From the NCBI GenBank assembly GCA_949296805.1, contig CASFPO010000039.1:1-43795 (forward strand): a stretch of 43,795 nt of DNA. The letters are read 5' to 3'. Position 1 is the first letter of the stretch; every line of letters starts with the position of its first letter. Origin of the DNA: an uncultured Bacillota bacterium (GTDB lineage: Bacteria; Bacillota; Clostridia; Christensenellales; UBA1242). The notes under the pieces are model-generated. The model worked only from the letters and a program-made list of their open reading frames with translations, searched no databases and was not told the DNA's origin. Below, piece after piece: positions 24,201-39,200 of this stretch. The position numbers and the translations under genes were made by a program.

Positions 24201-27200
24201 AAAGGTAATAGAAGATGTCCTGTCTATAGATGAAGAGGTTATGTAGTAATATGACGCACCATTAAATCTGCTGTTGACTATAGTTTGAATACTGCCTTCA
24301 ATATTACTGCTAGAGAATGGCATATCATTGACTTCATCTTTATTAACAGTTATTTGACTGCCATCAATTGTAGTTAAGGTAGCATTTGGTATATAGATAA
24401 GCATATTATTTTTTTGATCATAGGCAAAGTATATATAGTCATCACTTTGGCTTTCATCAAGCACCTCTGTCTCTGGTGGTGTTGAACCTTCTTCATGTCG
24501 ATACATTTTTACTACACCTTGATAGATTTTTCCGCCAGTTGTTTGAAGGGTATATCCATCTATTGTTGTGATAGTTGGGCCATGAACCAAAGTCATACCT
24601 ATAGAATATTCGTCAATGTAATAGTAGTTTAAAGAATTAATATCAAAGTATACTTCTTCTTGATAGTCAAAGCTCACACTATAATCAATACTCTTTAGCT
24701 CTTCTTCGCTATATACTGTCACTTCAATTTTGGTGTTGCCATCAGTAAAGTTGTTTTTGCCTACGCTTAGAGTGTTATCTCCGCTTGACGCTGTGATTGT
24801 GTAGACATCCAAATTGTTTACAAATGGTAAATCAGAGATGTCAACTTCAAAATTGTATAGATAGAGGCCTGTATTAAACAAACTGTTGATATTGTTAGAT
24901 AGTCCTAGATAATATGTCTCTCCTGCAATTGTAGTCATAAAGTCAGTATCCGCTGTTGAAAAGCTTTCCGAGCTTCTAGTCAAATACTTGAAAGAATTCC
25001 CGTTATCCAAAGACCATTCAACTTTGCCGTCCTCCTGTCCAACAAAGCCAACAAAACCAAAATCTCCACTTATTCCATTTGTATAATCGGTGTAGGAAGT
25101 ATTATAGTCAAAAGCTGCATAATCGTAGTTAGTAAAGGTTCCACCATTAAGACCAACTATTCTAAAATCATCCTTATCTCCTGGTTGCCAATCTTCTAAA
25201 TTACCACGATAGTACCATCCTTCAACATCTAAGGTAACAGCTACCTTTACAACAAAACTTTGAGGCAAACCAAAACTATTGTATGAATTGACATAAATTT
25301 GCTCTTCTTCTTCCAAACTGCCAGGCTCATTGATACTTGCTGAAATGCTATATTTAGTGGTCAAACTTCTATCTTCTAATAAGGCGCCCATAAAACCCTC
25401 CAAGCGCCACCAAAGACGTCCGCTATCAATCATATCATTGTTAAGACCATCAGTACTAATCTTTGATGTGATTTCGTTAAATGACCAAGCATGGATTATT
25501 GTGCCAGATGCTAAAGCCGAGCCATTTGCGAAGATTGAATTTGCACTAGCGTCCTTGACTGCAACACTGCTGATAGAGTATTTATTGCCATCCCTCAAAT
25601 AACCAATAGCAAATGCCCAAACGTTACGCGCAGATGTTTGTTTTAAGACAAGACTACCTCTTAGCTCAAAGTTAGTCACAGGGCTTGCACCTAGGGCTTC
25701 CACAGTGCCCTCATTATAACAACTATAAACTGAAGACATAGTGCGTCCATAACCGATAATTCCGCCTGCATAGGAGAAACCATTTGTAGTTCCTGTGTCT
25801 AAAGTTACCCCATTGGACTTATTGCCCGACTTGATAGCACCCGAGTTGTAACAGCCCTGAATTGTCACTTTGCCACCATACCCGCAGACACCACCAACGT
25901 AATACTCGCCTGGAGTTGTAGACAAACCAGTTGCAGTAGCATAGCCTGCCATAACTGAGGTCGCATTGTAACTCCTAAATATTATTGTACCTCCATATGT
26001 GTAACCTGTTATACCGCCAACGTAGTACTCAGCCTCGTAGTACTCATCCTCTGGATCTGTGTTACTATCAAGTGCAACATTGATAGGTCCATAGTTAGAA
26101 CTATAGTAGATTTTGCTGTTTGTCGAAGTCCCAACAATACCGCCAACAGCTATACCATCGCCACCTACGGGTTTTTTTGCGTCAATCTTTACAAGATTTG
26201 TTATATTTGTTATATTTGATCCACTTGCCTCATTTACCAGACCACCAATTGAAAACACAAAACTTTCATCAATGCTTGAGTCTTCACTTACAGAACCTGA
26301 AATAGTCATATTTGACACAGTTGACCTCTCAAGTCTTTGTGTAAGCACGCCTGAGCCTGTAATACTAGCATCCATCAAGCGTAGGTTAAGGATTGTAGCT
26401 CCACGAAGAGGCGTTCCAAACAATGGAGCTGTTAAGCCAGTTATTGTGTGTTCTTGTCCGTCAAATTCAATACCTGTATCTGTATCTGGATCTGGATCTA
26501 CAGCAAGGCTTTTCCAGGTGAACTCCAAATCTGAGATGTCCATATCATTCATAAGTATAAATCGGGTAGGTTTGTATGTTGTATTATTTGCCCCTGATAT
26601 CGTAAGCTCAGTTAATTTTTCCAGTTGTCCAACATTTGTAATCATATAATACAAATCATCTTTATTTGGATTTGGATAGGTGTTGTTTGCCAAGCGAGAG
26701 TATTCTCGCTCAATCACAAAGTCATCATAGGTTGTACCATCCATAACAGCATTATCAGAAAAATTAAGATTACCTGAAGAACTTGATATAGTTGCAAAAG
26801 AGGACAACTTCATAAAGCCATACGGGTGTGTTGGATAGCCGTAGTTAAACTCATAGCCACCACTATCGTAAGCAGTTGCTACCCGCTCTTGAGTATTAAA
26901 GATGTTATACAAACCCTTTGGCGACAAATTACCAAGTCGCTTTACATATGGGCTAGTTGATTTAAAGCCTTCATCCTCTGTAACATCACAACTAATAGCA
27001 TAATAGTCATAGAAAGAATTTGAAATAGTTATCTCTGTGTTAGGGCCAGTTATATCGTTACGCTCACTAATACCAAATACTGAAATTTCTCCACTGTACT
27101 CACGTGAAGTCGTGTAATCATTTGGAGAAATATTAGCTATAGAGTAGGTATTTGCAACCTTTGTATAATTTACCACATCGGTAACTGCATAGATATCTGC

Positions 27201-30200
27201 AGAAATATAAGAAGTAATACTGCCCGTTGAATAGCAATTTATTATATATTTATTATAAGCACGATTATTTATTACATTGATAACGCCTGCGATACCATAA
27301 ACGTTGGACCATAGAGCTGAAGCGCTTTCTTTTCCCTTTGCTCTATAAATTATATCAAGTGCGGTAGAGCTATCTAAAATCTTTCCTGACGAGAGATTTG
27401 CGACAATTCCGCCGACATTTAAAGATTTGTCACCTCCAACATCTAAAGTACCCTTTACTTGAACTGCATATACCAAAGAGTTGTCTTGCATAGTGTTTGC
27501 AAGCCCTGCCATATAACGACCATACCCGACACTTTCTTTTGATATATCTACATTTATATCTACATTTACAACAAGTCCTGAAACGTATGAGAAACCACTC
27601 AAAGTATCTATAAGTGAATTTGGCTCTGTAGAAGTAGAGTTAAGTCTATAATTTATCTCCCTTGAATCGCCTATCAAAGCAATGTTTTCAAGATTTCCGC
27701 TAGGAGTAGAGCCAGCAGTAATTTGAGAGGAAAGAGTAGACGAACCTACAAAACAAGCATAGGTCATTCCATTAAGTTTGTTTGATGTATCTATCTTTGT
27801 CGAGTTAGAGTCTCCTCCAATTTCAATAGGATTAAGTTTATGGCCTTCTGGCAACTCATCACTTACATATATTTTTATTTTGTCAGAAAACTCAAAAATA
27901 AAAATCATATTTGTTTGACTGCTACTGTCTACACTTCCGTTATAGCCTGCACCTACTTGGTAGTTAGAATGATACCCGATATCCACTCCAAGCTCGTCAG
28001 TGCAAAGCGACACGCCATAGCTGTAATAGTTGCCATCTATATGAGAAGTTTTAGGGTTTACTCCAACACCAAACAAGGCATTATTTGTTGAAGCAGTATC
28101 ACTATCCTCTTTACTCTCGTCATAGCGTGCGTTATGGCTTGACACAATTGAATAGTTATTTGTTGCATTAAGTTTATAGTTAGTTTCCATCTGTCCAATT
28201 AGCCCACCAAAAGTATAGCTAGATAACTGTGTTAGAGAAGAATCATATTCTACAAACACATCGCCATAATTGTAGTTGTTTGTCAGATAGATATTATAAT
28301 TATTGCCTAATGAAAGGCCTGTAGTACCTCTTAAATAACCTACCGAACCACCTGCATAAACATTGCTACTCCTTCTGCCAAACACCTTAAGTGCACCACC
28401 AAAAACGGTGTTTGTTAGAGTTACTCTATCATTTGCACTATCTAGGTGGACTTCTCCCACAATTCCACCAAAGTAGGAGTCCTCTATATTTGTGTAAACA
28501 GCACCTAGGTAATTAATTGATGCGTTAGGTGAACCTATCACTACCCTTGCATTGCTATCATTACCGCCAGCAGTGTCTCCACCACCGACATAGCCTACCA
28601 TACCACCTATCTTTGCATTTGCAGTGTCGCTATCTTTTTCTACGACCACAATGTTTGCGTAGGATACGATATTACCATCAATTTGAAGAGAGCTATCTGT
28701 TGTGTTAGAAACTGTAGAGTTAACCTCTCCAACAACCGAGCCAACAGCAATATCTCCAGAACCTGATAATCTAATCGCTTCGCCATTTTCGTTTAGTCTA
28801 GTATACGAAAGATCCCCACCTGCAAAGGCAAACCTTGTCTCTACTAATCCAGCAATTACGCCTATTCTAGCCTTGCCATTCATATTTACCGTAAACTTGT
28901 CATAATTGCGTGTATTAAAGCTATCTTGTGATAAGTTGTCTGAATTTGAATTTACTAATAAGTCACTATCTGCCACTTGATAGTTAATAGAGGTAATATT
29001 GCTTAAAGATACCATACCAGAAATTTTTCCAGCAAATCCTCCAGCATAAAGGTTATTGACAGTAACTCTGCTGGACAGATAGAGTCCACCATCAAAATTA
29101 CCATTAAAGAGATTTATATTATTTAAAATTGAAGCACTTTCTATTGAACCAAAGATAAGTCCAGTGTAAAGGTTTGCAATCTCAGGAGTTCCACTACTAG
29201 AGGTGTTATTAATTACTATATCAACATGGGTTTGCAGTGGCTCATTTTGGAAAATTCCCAAATTGTTTAACCCGTTATTATAGCCAACATAACCACCAAT
29301 ATAGGCGTTGTCAAGGCTTGCAAAATTAGTTACAGTAATTCTAGGATTTGAAGATTGAGTAGAGGTATTTTGTCTTGTAATGCTAGCAATATCCATCCTA
29401 GTCTCGAGAGCATTTTCATCACGAGTTATTGCACCAAAATATCCACCTACATTTAAGGTTTGTAATTTATTACCTGAGCCATTAACAGTAATAAAGTTAG
29501 AGGTAGAGGTTATGTTTATGCCGTCAAGTTCTAGTATTGAATAAGTGCTTTGTTGATTAGCCTCGCCCGCTACCATACCGATAGAAGCACTCGTTAAGGT
29601 GTTGTTCCTGTTATCCAAATTTACGGTAACAACTGAGTCTGTCGACCTAATAGAAGTTGTTATATTGATATTTGACAGTGCAGAGCTTGTAATAGACGAA
29701 GCAAGTAACCCAAAAGAAAACTCACTACCGCCACCATTTGTCATATTTTCAGCCACAATTGGCGAGGATACCGTTATATAAAGCGAGGAGATAGTAGCCT
29801 CTCGAATTGCACCTTTTGAGAATAATCCAACCTCATTTCGGACAACTGGTTCAAGTTCTATACTGTCACCATCAGTTCTATACTCAACTACCACATTATT
29901 AAGATAGAATCCTACCCCGGTTGCATCAATAAAGCTCCTATCAGAGATAATCTTAACACGTTCTCCAGTCTCGGAAGAAATATACTCATTACTTCCTATC
30001 AAAGCTCCTGCAAAGCCATTGATTGGCTGAATATCAAGCCTATCCCAGTAATCTGATAAATCAATATCTGAGTAAACATCGTCAACATTAGGGCCTGTTC
30101 TACCTCTAACCACGATAGTATAATCACTATTAGCGTGTTGCATTATGTCAAAGGCATTTTGAACACTTTCATCGTAGTCATCTAGGTATATATAGCTTGT

Positions 30201-33200
30201 TGTTCTTTGATATCTGATAGTTGGGAATAAATCCTCTCCTGGATGTATCCAGTTTGAAGTTACCCAAACACCAGAACTTAAGAATGCTTGTTGAGTAGAC
30301 AAATGCCCAGTTGTAGCACTTGTATAATCTGCTGGATTGTTTATTGCATATATATAATTGTTATAGTATAATGAATCTTCATTATCTACAAAGGTTTCTG
30401 GGATTTCTGCCGAAACCTCTCCAAACAAGTTAAGGTATGCTCTATTTCCATCATATGCGTAATATTCGTAATAACCAAAGGATGGCAATTCTGCTCCGCC
30501 TGTTGCAGCGCCTTCAACAGAGCCTTCAAGTTTAATCAAGCTTATAAAGTTTGCATAGTGATTAGCTTGAGTGAAGTCATTGACTAAGGTTATAGGCTGA
30601 GTTGAGGTTATATCTTCAAACACCGAGCCTACAATTAAATTGGTCTTTATTGCATAGGAAATATTGCTATCAGCTTCAAAAGAAAGGTAAGTATCGTTAG
30701 CATAATCATAGTTGACGATTTGATTTAAAGCATTTACTGCAAGAAGTGAAATCCTGTTGCCAAGCCCATACGAAACACCTATAATTCCGCCAGCTGTGAT
30801 AACCTCGCCATCTTGTCTAGCCCGTACATCGCCAGAGGCATATACTTCATTTATATAATACTTAGTAAATACATCATCATTTGACATCAGTGAGCTTTCT
30901 GCTTGATATGTGCCTACATGAGTAAGATCAATTCCACCTATTATTCCACCAGCAAAGTCTGCACTAAGACTAATTACATTTAATTTAGAATATGAAACCT
31001 CAAGTCTACCGCTACCTACATAACCTATAAGTCCACCAATATACTTTTGAGAGTAATCATAGATTGTATTTTCAAGATAGAAGATATCAGTAGCTCCACG
31101 TTCGGCACTATTACGTTCGGCACTATTGCCAGAGAAAATGCTTGTAAAACTATTTTCTATAGTATCTTGGATAGAGCTTTCGTACTGAGCATAAATTCTG
31201 CTAAGTCCACCAAAGGATTGACCAATAACTCCACCTGCAAAGTATCTTGTTGCAATGATATGAGATTGATTATTAGTCTGCGGAGCAGTAATATCAATGC
31301 CCACATCTCTAATATGAGTCTGGTGTCCTGTCAGTCCAAATACGCCACCTACAACTTGAGCTTGAACATTTACTTCGCCACTGACTCTAATATTGTTAAT
31401 AGTATATGAAGATGCTTCGCTTACGCTAAAAGCACGAAGTGAAGTTGTAAAATGGTCGGCATAGCCTACTACAGAACCAGCATACGAATATCTTTGCATT
31501 AAGTTCATAAAGGTTGATCCAATCGAAGCTGAAATGCTTAAGTTATTGCTGATGTTGTTTCTTATGTTAATAATGTTTGAGGTTGTAATATATTCGTCAT
31601 CGCTTCCCACATTAAACCTATCAGCTGTTACATTTGGATTTGTAACAACTATATTTTTAATTGTGCTGTTGCCAAAGGATAAGCCCACAAGTCCGCCAAC
31701 AAAATTTAAGCCTGTAACCGTTGCACCTTCGTTAAAGTTTACCTCTATGCTTACAAGAATTGAATCTTTGATATATCCTGCAAGCGAGCCAACCATTGAC
31801 ATTTCACTTGCAAGTACTTGATTTACTTCTAGATTTAAGTTGCTAATAAGAGGGGTAGAACCATTTCTACTTTCTAGTGAAGCGAACAAACCATAGGCAA
31901 CTCCGCTTCGCTCTGGTGCTATAGAGAGATTTGTTATTGTAAAGCCATTGCCATAAAGTCTACCTGCAAAAGACTTTGATACCGATGGCAAATTGATAGA
32001 CTCGCCAATTTGAGATAGATCAATATCGCTTACAAGTCGATAAGTGCCCCAAACAGCATAACTATTGTAGTATGAGCTTACATAAGTAGAATTTGAAGCC
32101 CCTGTAACTTCAGCAAAATCTTGAGCATTAGCGATCAAAATAGGATTGTTTTCTGAGCCAAGTGCTGTATCTATCTCTCGGCTAGAGTCGGTATATTGAA
32201 GAGTTGCATATGGTAGGATATACTCTCCAATATCATTTTGTCCTGTAATTCCCTCATAATCTGACTCCTCATTTATATATTGAATATATCTATGAGAATA
32301 AGCTCTGATATTAGGTTCTATAAGTTTAATACCTTCTGTTTCATTTATGCTCCAAATACCATCGCTTTCTCCATCTGCTATTGCAAAACCATAGAAATAT
32401 GAGGCAACTTCTGGGTTTGGAACAAGCACAGCACCAGTTGCATACAGAGATTCTGTGGTGTTGTCTGTGTCATCTTCACTATTATAAAATCCCTTGTTAA
32501 AGAAGTAGCAATTTATATACGTTCCATTAGCTAGAGGTTCGCCATCAGGAGTAATTCCAGAGAAGTTCATCTGATTTGCACGCAAATTTTCTATTTGTGA
32601 AGCAGAATAACAAGTTTCAATTGTGCCTATGTTAGCATAAACAAAACCAGACGCAAGATAAACTCTAGACTCAGCTGAAGAGTTAGAAATCAAGATGTTT
32701 GAATAGCTATCCTTTATTATACCATTATTGGTATTGATAAAGCCTGCAATTATACCTAGGTTAGATTTTAAAGATGAGCCCTCATAGGCAAATTGTGAGT
32801 AATCTGGATTATCTGCAAAGCTATCAGGGTTTTCTACCCCCTCTACAAAGCTTGTGATAATCTTTCCGCTATTTAGATTTACAAAGCCTGAGGTGTCATA
32901 TTCGGTTGTATTGGACTGATTTTCCATATCAAGAAGTTGAACAAAACTTGCAGATATTGAGCCTGTGTTGGTAAGCACAAAGCCAGCCATATCGCCTTGA
33001 CCTATTATATAGAAGGTGTCAAGTTCAAGCTCAGAGGCATAAGTAAAGCCAGAATTGTTTGTACCTTGAGAGGTTGAGATAACTCTTTCTGCTCCAAGAA
33101 TGGTAATAGACTTTCCGCCTACTCTTGAATTTGTAATACTTCCATTATTATTAAGGACAAAACCTGCAACTGATGGTATCCAAGAGGAATTAGGATTGAC

Positions 33201-36200
33201 GGTTACACTTTCTGTTGTGTTTGCACCTCTAATAAACTTAATGTTAAAACCAGATGGATTGTTGTGCCTTACTGTTGCGACAACATTTACATTGGCAGTA
33301 GAGCCAATAGCAGTCTCTTCGGTATAGAAAGATACAACCTCACAATTAGTAATTGTTCCTGCATTAGATATAGCAAGACCTGCAATATTTATTTGCACAT
33401 TTTCTTGCAGTTGTGCTAAATCAATGGTTAGTTGTCCGCCATTATAGATGTTTACTCTGACATTTTTTAAAGTTGTATCTGCAAGCACTTGGTTAAACAG
33501 TGCAAGGTTTAAGGTGCTTGAAGAAGAACTTGTTAAAAAGCTCTTGATAAATATGGTATATCCATTTCCATCCAAACTCCTGATTAGCGAAGTGTTAAAA
33601 GGTTGATAATTTTCAAGAACTATATCATTTGTAAGAATATAGTCATTTTGGGTAATTTGCGAGTATCCACTAGGATCCAAGTTTTCAAACTCTGTAGCGC
33701 TTGAAATTGTAAGAGGAATGTCTGGATCTGAATAAGCGTAAACTACAACGTTAAAATAAGTGTTATATGTTGTAGGCTCACTTCCATCACCCAGCACAAT
33801 ATAGGTTTTAAGAACAAATTGAACCGTTTCGCCAAGCCTTGTGCCAACTATAACTGCCTCTTGCGAGCCGTCTTCATTGTTGATAAACTCAAATCTTGCC
33901 CCTGCTGTCATACTATACTGATCTGTTACAGGTATTTCACTTCCATCAACTACATAGAAAAGTCTGTTAGAAAGTGGAATTGGCGTATTGTTTGTAATAT
34001 CATAGTTGATTGCATATTGGATGGTTGTAAGTCCTTCATTATTACTTTTTGTTGAAAGGTAATATTGATTTACAGAAAAGTTCGCTCTTGCATCTAATAA
34101 CTCTTGCACTCTATTTGCACTTTCCTCATCATTCTGGTCGTAGTTATAACTTTCAGGCAAAAGTCCATATTCAACATCAAAGGTTTTATTTACACCCAGC
34201 CATACTTGAAGTTGTCCATTATTTGCACCAGATATTTGAATATTATTCTGGTCAAGTTTAAAGTCAACTAACACAACTGTTGCCATCGCCCTTCTTTGTT
34301 CTGGAACGCCATTTAAAGTTCTTGAAACGCTTGCAACTATTGCAAAAGAGTTGTTGACTGCGCCCACGCTTGCATTGACTGTAGCGTTTAATGTAGCTAT
34401 GTATGTTTTAATGCGAGTGGTAGGATTTACTCCTTGGTCAACTGCGTTTGAAATAGTTATGCCTTGCAAACTATCCCCATCTAGAACCAAACTTTCTAAT
34501 ACTTGATCTTCTTGCACTTGAATAAGTACTTCTACTGATGAGCCTACTGCAAGATAGGCGGTTGATTGACCATCTATAGTCACAGTTGGCTGTGCGAGAT
34601 AACTTATTGTTAGATAATAATTTGCTCTTGTAAGAAGATTGCCCTCACTTTCGTAGAAAGAGGCAGTAAACTGCAATACTGTATCAACATTTACTGTAGA
34701 ACTTACAGCAATTCTAAAATATATAATGCCTGTTTGTTTTTCTATTGAATCTTGTGACGGAGTAAAGCTGATATTATTTGCCCAAGTACTTGATACACCC
34801 TCACTATTTCTAATAAAGCGATTGTCATCTAAAGCTGTTAAAAGTTCAAAGCTAACTGCACTTGAAACAGTAGCTCCGCTATAAGAAAGCTCCATATAGT
34901 CGTAATGAGCATAAGCCGGATTGACTGTAATTTGCATAATAGAGTTACTTCCAGGAGAAACAACCCCCACTTGACTACCTTTAGTGTGAGTAGTGACATA
35001 AGTGCCGTTTACATTTTGCCAAACTGAGCTGTTTACCCTGAAGTTTGTAATATCAACGCTAGTAAAATTTTGTTTAGTCAACGTTAATTTAATTGAATTT
35101 GATGTATCCAAACTATTACTTTGACTATTGCTTATAAATGACACATCAAAAGTCATTTCTTGGTCAACTTGCGATTTATAATCGCTATAAACCGAGAAAG
35201 AAACTTCAAAAATATAATTGTATACGCCTGTTAATTGGTTGTAGCTTTCATTTATAAGAGTAACCGTTGTGGTAAAAATATAATTATCTGGATCTTGCGT
35301 ATAATCGCTAGGTAAAGTATAGCGATATACAGTTATATCCCCACTTGAAAGGTTATCTATTCTTGTTCGGTAAAGGCTGTCGCCATTGTATGATATTTCT
35401 GGTCTTAAGTTTTCTCTGTCTTCCTGAGCAGTTGTTTGAATTTCAACCCTTAACGCACCGTTTGTTGATGGTGTGAGAGGTATACTTTCGCCTGTATAGT
35501 AGAAAGAAATTACGCCATCTACAGGATTGATTGTGAACGCTTTTGAAAACTCTTTATTTATCGCCTCTTGATAGTTAGCGTCATTTGTTACAATTGGATT
35601 AAAGGTTAAAAGTGTGCTAGAAGAATCGCTATCAACATTTATCTTGTAAATAGAATTGCTGATTTTTTCGTAATTTACTGCTTTACCTTCACTTTGAGTG
35701 ACAAGGCTTAAGTTTATATCATTTTGCACAAGGAAATATCTTTGAGCATCTGAGCCTAAGATTAAACTTGTAACTTCATAGCCTATGGTAAAATCCCTTG
35801 ACTTTGTTTTTTGAAGATGGGTTATTGAGCCATCTGCAATATTGTAGGTATAGCCTGAGTTATCGGTATATTGTATAATCATCTTTGACATTGCAGGCAT
35901 TACCTTAATATTGATATTCTTTTGATTGCTTGCGTCGTGTTTTGAAGAAATTGTCAGCAGTACCTCACCACTTCTTAAAAGATTTAAGGAATTACCTATT
36001 ATCCTTACAATAGAGGTATCTGACGAGGTAATTATCAGATTTTCAGATACTTGAGCATTGATAATCTGAGACAAGCTTATGGTATTTAGCTCATTTAGAT
36101 CATTTAGTGCAGTTGACGACAAATCATTAACGCTATCTTGAAGTTGATAAACAAAGAGAATTGCATTATCTGCATCTACACTTAGTGACTTATAGAAGCC

Positions 36201-39200
36201 ATCCTCTATAACGGTAGAGATTTGATTTGAGGATACATCGGTCACTTTCTCATCTTGATACAAGTCTCTAAAGTGCCTATTGCCATTGTTTACATAACTG
36301 TAAAAGTTTTCGCCTGAGGCAATCAAGTTTACACTATTATTGTTAAAGTATTCACTTATATATTCGCCATTGTTATAATAGCTCCAGTAAAAGTCAGAAC
36401 TTGCACTGACACTTCCCTGCCCAAGTGAGCCAACATAGGAACTAACATTATCAATTACGGCAAAGCTATAATAAATTAAAGATTGTCCAGACAGCTGTCC
36501 TACTATTGCACCCACAGTTGCTCCAGCAAAAACTGAAAGATTATCTGTGGTAAAGTTATCTATATTATAGTTGTAAGCATAGCTATGGTCAATTGTCGAG
36601 CCATTATTTGCCTGACCCACTATACCTCCTATAACATTGCCTGTAAAAGTGCTATAAGTAGTTTGTTGACTATTTTCTCTATCAAACAAATTATAAAATT
36701 CAACTGTTGAGTATTCTATAACCGAATTGTTTTGCCCTGCAATACCACCAACAATAGCATTATCAGCATCAATGGTAACTCCCAGCACCTCAGAATGAGA
36801 AATTGTTCCATCATTGACTCCAACAATTCCTCCTACAAAACCAGCTCCCTGATAGGAAATTATGCTTGCGTAGGTTTGATAAACATCAACCGTCACATTG
36901 TTTATAGCACCTTTATTGGTATTAGCAACAAAGCCTTGCCCAGCAACAGTTCCCGCAAAGGTTATATTTCTGATCTCTGCTGAAGAAGAAAGCTCGGTTG
37001 CAAAGTTAGAACCATTCAAAGTTATAGTAACATCTTCATTATAGCCTTGAAGTCCACCATTGAAGCTTGTAATTGGACTTCGTGAACTTGAGATATTTAA
37101 GCTGTTCATAACAGTATAATAAAGGTTAGGATCTATTGTGTTAAAGCGTTCTTCATCATATATTCTATAAGCATAGTCAAAATCTGTTCCATCAGCAACA
37201 GTTATTTCGATTTTTATAAGAATATCTGCAAAATATACAGTTTCTGCCTCTGATGTAAGTGATGTGCTAGAGAGGAAGAAAGCGTTTTCTACTAAATAGT
37301 CATACCAAGTTTCGTTACTTCTTAATGAGCCTAAAGCGTTGGCACTAATTTGGCTTTGTTTTGTTTGACCATCTTCGTCAATATAATTATAAACTATATT
37401 TCCGTTATAAACTGCATCTTCTGGGAGCAGATAAACATATCCTGTAGTTTTTTGTACTATTGCTTCATTAAGCGAAAGCCCTATCATATTAGATGAAATA
37501 GTATCGTCTACACTTACAAAACTTCCATCATTAAGAACATTGCCAGCATCATCAGTCACAAGATAAGCTACATTGTTATTTCTTGCTGTGCTTGGTGCTG
37601 AGGAAAGAACTAGATAATAAGGTTCTCTCTGCCCGACCTCAAAATAAATTCCATCATCGTCACTATTTTCCCAAACAAGATTTGTGACACGTTGAGCATT
37701 TCTGATCGTGATATTAATAGTTGTCCAAATAACATTTAGTATTTCACTTTCGCCTTCTTGATTTTCTATAATAAGCTGATAGTGAACCTCAAGTTCATCA
37801 AAAAAGCTAAACGAACCGAAGTTTGAAATCGTTTCAATATCAAATCTAATAAAGGAATCGGTAATCGTAATATTATCTATTGTGTATCTGCCGTCCTCCC
37901 AAGAGACAGAGTTCTCGGTAACATATTTATTCTTCATAATAGGGTTACCTGAAGAATCTTTAACAGTTGAAACGAAATCAAAGTTTTCTATTTTATTATA
38001 GGTAACACCTGAGTTAGCAAAATCTATAGTTATAGTTTTTTTCGTTAACGCCTCATCTCTTGTGGCAACAGAGTTTGCTGAATAAAGGTTAACTTGTCCA
38101 TCACTGAGCGGAGAAACATTCATTCTAGATGGAGAAACATAACTTTCAATTAGCACAATCTTTATGATTGTCACAGTGCCATCGCCTTCTCCGTTAACTT
38201 CTGCACTCTTACCTGTAAAAGTTAACACTGCATATGTAAAGCCCACACCTTTTGTGATGATATTTGCATAATCTGGAGAGAAGTAGGCAATATCGCTTGT
38301 TTTATTGATGTTTGCTCTAGCACCATTAATAACTTCCATAATTCCGGCTTGGCTATCAAGTAACGTTTTAAAGGTTTCTATATCCATTGTGTCGCTTTCA
38401 ACAAAGTCATAGTAAGAAACATCTATATTTGCCTGTGCCTGATATTCACCTGAAGTATTGTACGCATAAAGAATAGGCGTGGTTGAGCCATTTTTAATCA
38501 TTATACTTGCAAGAGTGTCTCTTTCTCCTATTATAACATTCCCATTGCTGTCATAAGATAGGTTATTCATCAAATGATTGGTTACAGAATCAGTAGCATT
38601 ACTTACATCATATAGTACAGCAACCTCTTTTAGAGGAAGGAATATATCTATATCAAAAAGTTTGCTTTCTAACCCATTGTTATGACAAATCTGATAAGAA
38701 TCTAAACTTGTTATACCATAGCTTTCACGTCTTAAGGTTAAAGTAATAGAAAAGGTTACCGAATCTGCAGTTGATGTAATATAAGCTGGCTGACTTATTG
38801 TTACGTGACTACTATTATTTCTTATATAAAGTCCTTCAACCGATGTTTGACCTACAAGCTCAAAGGTTTTTGTTATATTCACGTCTGTTGTTGAAGCAGT
38901 TGAATCTACTCTAAAGTCAGCATTTTCAAATACAAAATCTTTATAAGAAACGCTCTTTACAAGCTGTGCATAGAAGGTGTTAGTTATTTCTGGATTATCT
39001 TCACTTCTAAAAGTAATTTCTATTCCCTCAAAGTTTTGAGTATTAAGGCTAGAAGAAGCTTTCATATGAATTCGCTCAACTGACACCATATTGTTTGCAC
39101 GTGTTGTGTATACATCTTGAAGAGCATCATATTCTAAGACTATCTGCGTCCAGATATTGTTATTATTTACATCTTGATACCAAAACTCCACTGGGCAACC

